Of a stretch of 5,668 nt of DNA, positions 1 through 5,087 are shown one piece after another. The notes under the pieces are model-generated. The model made no database searches. It saw only the letters and a list, made by a program, of their open reading frames with translations, and had not been told where the DNA came from. How positions within the stretch are numbered: position 1 is the first letter of the stretch; the number at the start of each line of letters is the position of its first letter. The position numbers and the translations under genes are program-made. Source of the stretch: Deltaproteobacteria bacterium (lineage in GTDB: Bacteria; Desulfobacterota; Syntrophia; Syntrophales; UBA2210); NCBI GenBank assembly GCA_019314085.1, contig JAFCZZ010000118.1, positions 1-5,668 on the forward strand, read 5' to 3'.

Positions 1-27
1 CGGGAGCAGCTAGAACAGAAGGAGTAA
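1..27 (+). CDS. C-terminal end of an upstream gene (partial)
   Basis: Frame 1 from the window edge reads REQLEQKE and then TAA at 25-27, directly abutting the next ATG. The charged Glu/Gln-rich end would suit a helical or coiled-coil C-terminus. The ribosome binding site of the following gene (AAGGAG, 19-24) lies inside these last codons, as in tightly packed phage operons. Only eight residues are visible, so no function can be given. A second frame also stays open to a stop at 33-35, so the assignment is tentative. Confidence 0.45.
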   Translation, partial: REQLEQKE

Positions 28-891
28 ATGGCTAAGTCAGGCATAAAGCACGCCGACGTTGGTGTTGAGCTAAAACGCTCTGAATGGGAATCTGAGGAAT
101 CCCACGAACTCGTTCACGGCGTGAGCTTCCCCGCGTCGCCGGTGGAGCGCCAGGTCTTCTACCGGGATGACCTTCATATGTGGTACCAGTACCGCAACAG
201 TGCCTGGCGTGCTCTGGCCTCAGCAGGGGAGACCAAGCTCAACGATATCGGCGACGTCAGCGTACCCTCTCCAGCCGACGGCTATGTCCTCTATTGGGAC
301 AATGCCACCTCCCTCTGGAAGGCTAAAGCCCCTATCTTCACAAAGATACTCGATGCTGATCATGACACAGGCTTTGAAGTAGAGAAAACAGCCGACGAGG
401 ACAAGATCCGCGGCAAGGTCAAGGGAGTTGAGGCTTTTCATCTCAGTGATGTGGGCATCCTCACCCTAGCCAAGCAATCTAGTGCTAGGGCCTGGCTTGA
501 CGGAGACCAAACAGGTATTGCTGACAGTACGTGGACAAAGATAAACTTGAACGCCAAGACCCACGATATTCAGGGTGAGTTTGATATCGCGAACCATAAA
601 TTCACAGCTGCAGAAGCAGGCAAATATCTCGCAATCGCTGTAATTGCCTATAAACAACCAACCGTAGACCAGGCAGTTTATTACTGCAGTATATACAAGA
701 ACGGCGTGCACTACTCATCGACGCTTTGGTCTCCTAGTGGAACAGTGCAAATCTCCACACTGAACATGGACATAATTAGTCTCGCTGAGGGAGACTATTT
801 AGAATTATACGCTTACCACAAAGCAGGAGTAAACCAAACCGCAAGAGGACTAGAGACATCAACCTTTCTGTCAGTTCAGAAGATAATGTAA
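28..891 (+). CDS. Phage fibre-like protein with C-terminal C1q-like domain
   Basis: Predicted virion fibre or receptor-binding-type protein of 287 aa. ATG follows AAGGAG (19-24) with 3 nt spacing. Residues 36-62 form an aromatic module (FYRDDLHMWYQY...SAW) of the kind seen in phage tail proteins. Residues 71-99 contain the LNDIGDVSVPSPADGYVLYW pattern, a variant of the 'LsDV..sPadGqvL.wd..t..W' unit common in tail fibres. Residues 107-147 carry a DADHDT...VEKTADEDKIRG pattern, also frequent in phage fibres. Residues about 152-287 look like a C1q/TNF-type jelly roll: alternating beta strands, FTAAEAGKYLAIAVIAY, a GDYLELYAYH strand and a final FLSVQKI strand. Such domains usually trimerise and bind surface ligands. 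The family call rests on pattern recognition. Base composition drops at the C-terminal domain, which suggests module exchange. Position at the head of the visible late genes fits a structural role. Confidence 0.75.
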   Translation: MAKSGIKHADVGVELKRSEWESEESHELVHGVSFPASPVERQVFYRDDLHMWYQYRNSAWRALASAGETKLNDIGDVSVPSPADGYVLYWDNATSLWKAKAPIFTKILDADHDTGFEVEKTADEDKIRGKVKGVEAFHLSDVGILTLAKQSSARAWLDGDQTGIADSTWTKINLNAKTHDIQGEFDIANHKFTAAEAGKYLAIAVIAYKQPTVDQAVYYCSIYKNGVHYSSTLWSPSGTVQISTLNMDIISLAEGDYLELYAYHKAGVNQTARGLETSTFLSVQKIM

Positions 892-950
892 GAGAACCGC
901 CATGTTCAACGGCATTAAACCCAAAACCTTCCTCAGCAATGGAGGACATT

Positions 951-1163
951 ATGTTTAGCACATGGAAAGAACGACACACCTTCATCATAGGCTTCTTTGA
1001 GGTCCTCTGTCCCTGGCCCGCCCGGACGTGGCTTTCAGGGGAGCGGCTGAATGAGCTCCTTAGCGAATATCACTACTACATGGCAGGGAGAGGCCTCGGC
1101 TTTATCTCCCTGTTGCTTATTTTAATAGGCTTAGCTAAACTATTTAAGGAGGTCCTTCTATGA
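951..1163 (+). CDS. Small single-pass membrane protein
   Basis: Predicted 70-aa protein of unknown function. I chose ATG 951 because GGAGG (941-945) sits 5 nt upstream. The in-frame ATG at 939 would place that site inside the gene and has no good ribosome binding site. The N-terminal half is mixed and aromatic, with a CPWPARTW segment. Residues about 50-66 (GFISLLLILIGLAKLF) form one hydrophobic helix, followed by a short charged tail. The stop TGA (1161-1163) overlaps the ATG of the next gene (ATGA), and that gene's AAGGAGG site lies in the last codons here, so the two are probably translationally coupled. Together they could be a lysis or membrane pair, but nothing in the sequence proves that. 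Confidence 0.7.
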   Translation: MFSTWKERHTFIIGFFEVLCPWPARTWLSGERLNELLSEYHYYMAGRGLGFISLLLILIGLAKLFKEVLL

Positions 1164-1324
1164 AATGGCCACCAGATAAAATTATCGCCCTGACCCTTAT
1201 CTGCGGTTGCCTGGCTCTCCTCTTTACCGGCATCGACGGTGAGGTAAAGAGCATACTCACTATAGCCGCTGGATACCTCTTTGGTGTAAGCTATAGTGAA
1301 AGGAAAATTGCAGGAGGTAAATAG
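1160..1324 (+). CDS. Holin-like small membrane protein, two hydrophobic helices
   Basis: A 54-aa protein (MKWPPDKIIALTLICGC...). It begins at ATG 1160 inside the preceding stop codon, with a near-consensus AAGGAGGT (1146-1153) 6 nt upstream. Two hydrophobic segments are visible: residues about 8-25 (IIALTLICGCLALLFTGI) and about 31-46 (SILTIAAGYLFGVSYS). They are joined by a short acidic turn (DGEVK) and followed by a basic tail (SERKIAGGK). Small size, two predicted membrane passes, a charged C-terminus and a place among phage late genes match class II holin architecture. Holins are too variable in sequence for this to be more than inference, and no endolysin is visible in the window. The gene overlaps its upstream neighbour by 4 nt and lies 2 nt from the next. 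Confidence 0.72.
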   Translation: MKWPPDKIIALTLICGCLALLFTGIDGEVKSILTIAAGYLFGVSYSERKIAGGK

Positions 1325-1326
1325 CA

Positions 1327-1536
1327 ATGGCTGAACTTTATCACGACGTTGACATTGTCGAGCGCACCGAGATCACCCGCGAGGGTAAGGTAGAAAAGGT
1401 CTACCGCATAACTGCCTCTACCGTCTCGGGAGTCCACTTCACCCTCGATATCGACGAGGCCGACTTCACGAAGGCGAAGGTTCACGAACTGCTCTCTAAA
1501 AAAGCAGCTCAGATAGAAGATATAAAGGCACTATAG
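1327..1536 (+). CDS. Small hypothetical phage protein (beta-rich, helical tail)
   Basis: A 69-aa soluble protein that I cannot assign to a family. GGAGG (1313-1317) lies 9 nt before ATG 1327. Residues 1-45 look beta-strand rich, with alternating charged and hydrophobic residues (VDIVERTEIT, KVYRITAST, VHFTLDIDEAD). Residues about 46-69 (FTKAKVHELLSKKAAQIEDI) look like one amphipathic helix. No cysteines, signal peptide or membrane segment are seen. It sits 2 nt after the holin-like gene and 13 nt before the Trp/Tyr-rich gene, so it is very likely cotranscribed with them. The position among virion and lysis-like genes suggests a small accessory structural or assembly protein, which is inference only. 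Confidence 0.7.
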   Translation: MAELYHDVDIVERTEITREGKVEKVYRITASTVSGVHFTLDIDEADFTKAKVHELLSKKAAQIEDIKAL

Positions 1537-1549
1537 GAGGAACTCCTCT

Positions 1550-2311
1550 ATGCTGTCCACTATATTCTCTTATATACGCGGTAGGTTTCGCGCCCTCGCC
1601 AATAAATTCTCAGATATAGCCGACTGGTTTCTGGATCAGGGTTGGCCATGGTATTATCTCGCAACTCCTTTCCAGTCTCTAGAGAGCATAGCAGATAGAA
1701 TAGCAGACTACTTTTATGACGCCTACAAAGCCGCCCGCACAATCGAGGATATCCTGGACGATGCCTGGAGCAAGGCAAAGCAGGCATTTAACTATGCCTA
1801 TGACGTGCTCAGGGATAGGGTTAATGATGCCCTGAATCTTGCTCAGGATGCCTGGGACTATGCCTATGATGTGCTCAGTCGCAGGGTCAATGATGCCCTG
1901 GACGCTGCCGGTGATGCCTTTGACTGGGCTTATACCGCATATAAGAAAGCCCGGGACGCCTGGGATTATGCCTCTGGCTGGCTTACCGACCGCGCCAACG
2001 AAGCCTATAACAAGGCGGTCTGGGCATTCGACCAGATAGCAGCCGCGGTAACAGCAGCGACGCAGGAAATCTATGCCTGGGTCAAGGCCATCCCTGCCGA
2101 GATTAGGGCCTTCGTTGAAGGCGTTGTTGCTGATATAGGCGCGATAACGACAGATATAGTCCAGTCCTTAATCAATACTGCCATGGCCACTATAGCCGCC
2201 CCCATCAACCTCGTCAACCTGTGGTTCGACGATATCCAGGACTTCTTTAATGACCCGTGGGGCTGGATCTTCGGTAAGTTCACCGACTGGTTTTTAGGAT
2301 CTGAGAAATGA
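1550..2311 (+). CDS. Trp/Tyr-rich amphipathic helical repeat protein
   Basis: A 253-aa protein of unknown function with unusual composition: 14 Trp, 15 Tyr and no Cys. AGGAGG (1535-1540) precedes ATG 1550 by 9 nt. A D/E/Q-A-(W/F/Y) motif recurs along residues 57-153 (at 57, 71, 78, 100, 122, 136 and 151), with spacings of 7, 14, 15 and 22. Residues 79-100 and 101-122 are tandem 22-residue repeats built on YAYDVL..RVNDAL. This 7/11-residue phasing predicts long amphipathic helices with an aromatic face. Residues about 160-220 are more hydrophobic and alanine-rich. The ends resemble each other (DIADWFLDQGWPW at 22-34; DPWGWIF and TDWFLG near the C-terminus). A membrane- or coat-associated helical protein is conceivable, as apolipoprotein-like helices use similar 11/22 periods, but that is an analogy. 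Its TGA overlaps the next ATG by 4 nt, implying coupled expression. Confidence 0.78.
   Translation: MLSTIFSYIRGRFRALANKFSDIADWFLDQGWPWYYLATPFQSLESIADRIADYFYDAYKAARTIEDILDDAWSKAKQAFNYAYDVLRDRVNDALNLAQDAWDYAYDVLSRRVNDALDAAGDAFDWAYTAYKKARDAWDYASGWLTDRANEAYNKAVWAFDQIAAAVTAATQEIYAWVKAIPAEIRAFVEGVVADIGAITTDIVQSLINTAMATIAAPINLVNLWFDDIQDFFNDPWGWIFGKFTDWFLGSEK
1784..1915 (+). repeat. Two tandem 66-bp in-frame repeats
   Basis: Copies 1784-1849 and 1850-1915 match at 48 of 66 positions by my direct comparison, and each encodes one 22-residue unit. The segments ATGCCTATGA and ATGATGCCCT are identical in both. A partial third unit begins at 1916 (AFDWAYTAYKK) and then breaks phase. The pattern indicates growth of the helical region by in-frame duplication. 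Confidence 0.8.
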
Positions 2312-4215
2312 CATTGCCATCGGAGCGACTCAAGCAAGCTGTCGAGCATGTATTTACCGCTAAACCGGCTCCTGATAAGCCCTCCTGGAGCGAGCGCATA
2401 GCGTTATGGGGATTAGGAGTTATAGCCAAAGGCGCGGTAAAGTTCCTCGACGATGAGGAGCCCTCCGCCCGGGATAACGTCAAAGAGGTATTAGAGACTA
2501 TACGGGATAACCCTAACACCCCACCACACGTTAAGGGCATAGTTGAACGAGCGCTTAAGCCTCACTCATGGATCCAGATAGTCATACTTATAGTCGCGGC
2601 CGTCGTCATGCTCGTACAGACAATGCAGACACTTTTCCCACCCGCGCTTAAGAGAATGGAGCAATCAGAGGAGAGAGTGGCACGAACCTACCGCCTCGAC
2701 CCTATATCCGTCATAACCGCCTGGAGACGAGATAAGCCGGCATACGAAAAATACTTCGATGACCTCAGAGACCAGGGCTGGAGCGACGAGCGCATAGAAG
2801 CCCTCAAGTTCTTTACCCAGTTTATGCCCTCGGCTCAGGACCTGGTTACCTGGCAGGCTAAAGAGGTCTTTGAGCCTGACATGATTGCTAAGTACGGGCT
2901 GGATGATGAATTCGGGGAACTTGACCTGACCCTGTTTGAGAAGATCGGCGTCACAGAGGAGCAAGCCCGTAACTACTGGAGGGCGCACTGGGAGCACCCC
3001 GAACTCCGCACCATCATCGAGATGCTCCGCCGTACAGACTTTACCGAGAAGGATATGTGGGATTGGTTCCGCCTGGTTGAGATACCTCCCTTCTGGAGAC
3101 AGAAGCTGATTGACATCTCCTACGAAGTGCCTACCCGGGTGGACGTCAGACGTTGGTGGGACATGAGGACCATAGACGAGGCACGTCTCCGTGAAATCTA
3201 CGCCTGGCAGGGCTACCACGGCAAAGACTTGGATGATTATGTCCTCTGGACCAAGGTGTATGTCGCCTTCCCTGACCTCATCGCCCGCTGGAAAAACGGC
3301 TGGATCACCCTGGACGAAGTTCGTGCTGAGCTCGTCGGATATGGTATGCCGGCAGCCAGGGTTGAGGAGCTCCTCGAGACCAAATTCAAGGCAACTGCGG
3401 GAGATAGGACGACGGCTGAGCGCGACATCACCAAGACCGACATCATCAAGGGAGTCAAGAAGGGCGTAATTACCCGGGGTGAGGGCATGGAGCTCTTAAT
3501 GGATCTGGGCTATGACGAGTCTGATGCCGAATATATCCTGGCCATTAACATACCGGAGGACGAGGAGGACGTGGTAGTCAAGCAGAGGGAGCTGACCAAG
3601 ACCGATATCCTCAATGGGCTCAAGGCAGGGGTAATCACTGAGGACGAGGCCCTGGCAAAGCTACTCGAGCTCCGCTATACCCAGTTGGATGCGGAGTTCC
3701 TGTTGAAAATCTACAGGGCGACCATAACGCCGCCGGCAGAGCCCAGGGAACGGGAGGCGTCCAAGGCCGATATCGTCCTAGCCGTAAAAAAGGGATTAAT
3801 CACACCAGAGGACGGCTACCTCATGCTCCAGGACATCGGCTTTACACCCGAGGCTTCACAGTTTATACTTATGGTTAGGGCTGAGGAATCGCCGTTCAGT
3901 CCTATGTCGTACCAGGAGTTTAAGGACGTAACCGGCAAGTGGAGGAAAGCAGTCGGCATGGCATCTGAAGCGCTAACTGAGAAAATTAGACAGGCAGCCG
4001 CCGAGGTCGTCAAGCTCACCAAAGACCTTGAGATCTTAAAGACCAGGGTCCGTGAGGAAGAGGCAAAGCTGGTCAAGGAAGAGGTCCTCCCCGCTGAGGC
4101 CACCGCCCGGCGAGATGAACTCCGCGTTGCCCTCCACCGCGCCGAAGCGGCGCTGGCAGCAGCCCAGACCAACTACGATGCCCTGGTAGCCGAGTGGAGG
4201 CATAAGGAGATCTAA
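2308..4215 (+). CDS. Large modular, membrane-anchored phage-type protein with 55-residue helical repeats
   Basis: A 635-aa protein that I cannot place in a named family. ATG 2308 lies in the ATGA overlap with the preceding gene, behind a weak TAGGAT (2295-2300), so translation is probably coupled. Layout: residues 1-85 are soluble and charged. Residues about 88-108 (WIQIVILIVAAVVMLVQ...) form one clear membrane segment. Residues 120-320 are a Trp-rich helical region (WRAHWEHPELRTIIEML, MWDWFRLVEIPPFW). Residues 320-539 hold four helix-turn-helix modules whose G-x-I-T turns fall at 331, 386, 441 and 496, exactly 55 apart. Residues about 550-632 are a Lys/Glu/Ala-rich coiled coil. The modules recall SHOCT-like or EF-hand-like short helical hairpins, but no calcium-binding loop is evident. 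Context suggests a virion-associated structural or membrane-contact protein. There is no sign of enzymatic motifs. Confidence 0.8.
   Translation: MTLPSERLKQAVEHVFTAKPAPDKPSWSERIALWGLGVIAKGAVKFLDDEEPSARDNVKEVLETIRDNPNTPPHVKGIVERALKPHSWIQIVILIVAAVVMLVQTMQTLFPPALKRMEQSEERVARTYRLDPISVITAWRRDKPAYEKYFDDLRDQGWSDERIEALKFFTQFMPSAQDLVTWQAKEVFEPDMIAKYGLDDEFGELDLTLFEKIGVTEEQARNYWRAHWEHPELRTIIEMLRRTDFTEKDMWDWFRLVEIPPFWRQKLIDISYEVPTRVDVRRWWDMRTIDEARLREIYAWQGYHGKDLDDYVLWTKVYVAFPDLIARWKNGWITLDEVRAELVGYGMPAARVEELLETKFKATAGDRTTAERDITKTDIIKGVKKGVITRGEGMELLMDLGYDESDAEYILAINIPEDEEDVVVKQRELTKTDILNGLKAGVITEDEALAKLLELRYTQLDAEFLLKIYRATITPPAEPREREASKADIVLAVKKGLITPEDGYLMLQDIGFTPEASQFILMVRAEESPFSPMSYQEFKDVTGKWRKAVGMASEALTEKIRQAAAEVVKLTKDLEILKTRVREEEAKLVKEEVLPAEATARRDELRVALHRAEAALAAAQTNYDALVAEWRHKEI
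3265..3924 (+). repeat. Four 55-residue (165-bp) protein modules
   Basis: Units span residues 320-374, 375-429, 430-484 and 485-539 of the 635-aa protein. The core pattern is T/S-K-x-D-I-(7 residues)-G-x-I-T-x-(E/G)-(D/E)-(10 residues)-hydrophobic-(5 residues)-D/E-A. The three later copies begin TKTDII, TKTDIL and SKADIV at 375, 430 and 485. The first copy keeps the turn (GWIT) and second helix but has a diverged first helix. DNA similarity is low relative to protein pattern, so the duplication is old. Linkers are acidic or proline-rich (NIPEDEED; TPPAEPRERE). Confidence 0.85.
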
Positions 4216-4238
4216 AATGATTACCTGGGAGGAAGTTT

Positions 4239-4319
4239 GTGAGCTGGGGAAGACTACAAGTGCACCAACCCGAGGATGACGACTACCTCGACGAGGATGA
4301 GGACGAGGAGGACCGCTAA
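4239..4319 (+). CDS. Possible 26-aa acidic peptide, GTG start
   Basis: GTG 4239 has a strong GGGAGGAAG (4227-4235) upstream, with 6 nt between GGAGG and the start. The frame reads MSWGRLQVHQPEDDDYLDED and six more residues to TAA at 4317-4319. The C-terminal half is almost entirely Asp/Glu. An alternative frame from ATG 4217 gives a 20-residue peptide (MITWEEV...) ending at 4279. Joining the two by one missing base near the TTT at 4236-4238 would give one protein of about 33 aa beginning MITWEEV, so this could be a frameshifted or shifted-start small gene. It is the last coding signal of the structural operon. Confidence 0.42.
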   Translation: MSWGRLQVHQPEDDDYLDEDEDEEDR

Positions 4320-4516
4320 AATCCCCCTCACACCTCAATCACCTCTCAAAAAAGTGCCCGTCTTCTCACCCCCCCTGACTAATTACACTCAAAACATTTT
4401 TTACCCCCCCAAAAATCGCCTCTCAGAGCACTTTAATATCTAACTTATCATGTCATTGCGAGCGAGGCGAAGCAATCCCGTCCCCTGATTTTCCCCCTAT
4501 TATGTCAAATACCCCC
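4320..4516. other. C-tract-rich intergenic spacer
   Basis: About 200 bp without a supportable gene. The + strand carries repeated C runs (4323-4327, 4369-4375, 4404-4410, 4482-4485, 4493-4497, 4512-4516), and another (4530-4534) lies within the promoter spacer. A weak possible stem, AAAAAA at 4348-4353 with TTTTTT at 4397-4402, could help end the upstream operon, but its loop is over 40 nt and it is not a convincing terminator. The segment also contains the dispersed palindromic repeat at 4451-4479. It separates the late structural genes from a new transcription unit. Confidence 0.6.
4451..4479. repeat. Dispersed palindromic (REP-like) repeat
   Basis: The segment contains TGTCATTGCGAGCGAGGCGA followed by AGCAATCCC, an imperfect palindrome closed by ATTGC (4455-4459) and GCAAT (4472-4476). 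It closely resembles the CATTGCGAG...GAAGCAATC repeat scattered through intergenic regions of Dehalococcoidia and some other bacterial chromosomes. Only one copy is in this window, so the dispersed nature is recalled knowledge, not seen here. Its presence hints that the DNA is or was integrated in such a chromosome. Confidence 0.6.
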
Positions 4517-4546
4517 TTGACAACCATTTCCCCCATATGTTACACT
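4517..4546 (+). promoter_or_regulatory. Sigma-70-type promoter with extended -10
   Basis: A perfect -35 TTGACA (4517-4522) is followed by an 18-bp spacer and TACACT (4541-4546; four of six matches to TATAAT). An upstream TG (4538-4539) gives the TGn extended -10 element. The predicted start is near 4553, placing the structured RNA and its embedded reading frame directly downstream. It is the only clear promoter seen in the window. Confidence 0.8.
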
Positions 4547-4587
4547 AATACCAAAAGTGGTTAGCACCTTAACAATCGAATAATTAA

Positions 4588-4616
4588 CCAAGCCACCTTG
4601 TAAGGCAGTGGCTTGG
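4588..4616 (+). promoter_or_regulatory. Leader hairpin overlapping the ribosome binding site
   Basis: CCAAGCCAC (4588-4596) and GTGGCTTGG (4608-4616) form a perfect 9-bp stem with an 11-nt loop. The last two G residues belong to the GGAGG (4615-4619) that precedes ATG 4624, so the stem partly occludes that site. The 5' strand can alternatively pair with the 3' end of the transcript (5088-5102), and the 3' strand with 5050-5058. The leader therefore has two mutually exclusive pairing states, either a folding intermediate or a switch. Confidence 0.6.
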
Positions 4617-4623
4617 AGGAAGA

Positions 4624-5022
4624 ATGAAAGAGTGTATTCAGAAGTTAGCATCCTTGCAGCAAGGCTGCAAGGATGAATTTCGGGCAATACAGGAGTTAGC
4701 CTCTGTGTTGCCCGAAGAGATAAGCCCAGTAATCTCCAAGGAGGAGGTTGTTTTAGAGCCTCCCCCCCAAGGAGATTACGGGGACTCTAAGTCCTTGAGG
4801 ATAACTCCTCAAGGCTTAGAGTGGTTGAGGAGGAGCGGTGAGATGGTAACAACAGCTTACCGCTTCAACTCGGGCGAGGCTAGCCCAGAGCTAGCCTCAC
4901 AAATCCTGAATTCCTGGTTCGAATACTGGGCCAGGATTCAAAAAGAGTTGGCCGAGACCCGGAAGCAGCTAACTCTCAGAAATCGACAAATCCGGGACTT
5001 GCGACGGCAGCTTCGCAAGTAA
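4624..5022 (+). CDS. 132-aa open frame inside the structured RNA (hypothetical or spurious)
   Basis: ATG 4624 follows GGAGG (4615-4619) by 4 nt. The product has no family I recognise. Residues 1-30 are mixed helical. Residues 44-52 include PPPQGD. Residues about 58-70 (LRITPQGLEWLRR) and 86-132 look helical, with an Arg/Lys-rich coiled-coil end (LTLRNRQIRDLRRQLRK). For a real gene: a good ribosome binding site, a plausible basic coiled coil, no stops across 132 codons. Against: almost every base lies in strong RNA hairpins, and 10 of 15 leucines use TTA/TTG whereas neighbouring late genes favour CTC/CTG. It could be an authentic small nucleic-acid-binding protein in a highly structured mRNA, or a chance frame in a noncoding RNA. 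The two readings cannot be separated from one sequence. Confidence 0.42.
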   Translation: MKECIQKLASLQQGCKDEFRAIQELASVLPEEISPVISKEEVVLEPPPQGDYGDSKSLRITPQGLEWLRRSGEMVTTAYRFNSGEASPELASQILNSWFEYWARIQKELAETRKQLTLRNRQIRDLRRQLRK

Positions 5023-5087
5023 AGCCAAAAACTGCCCGCTGACAATTCGGCCACTGCCGTTAGCAGAAATCGCCGACAGGCACTCTG

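Noticed and set aside
464..490. 7-bp inverted repeat CCCTAGC/GCTAGGG in the fibre gene
   Set aside because: Isolated, 13-nt loop, no T run and mid-gene. Within what chance can give in a window this size.
902..958. 18-codon frame MFNGIKPKTF... before the small membrane protein
   Set aside because: Only a weak purine stretch precedes the ATG and its end overlaps the better supported start at 951. Too short to support from this sequence alone.
939..1163. Longer start (ATG 939) for the 70-aa membrane protein
   Set aside because: GGAGG at 941-945 would lie inside the gene, and it is well placed for ATG 951.
2665..3219. 184-codon minus-strand frame
   Set aside because: Lies wholly opposite the 635-aa gene, has no supporting operon or convincing product, and reads as a shadow.
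4320..4540. G-quadruplex on the minus strand from the C tracts
   Set aside because: The runs are mostly separated by 12-70 bases, too far apart for a typical quadruplex.
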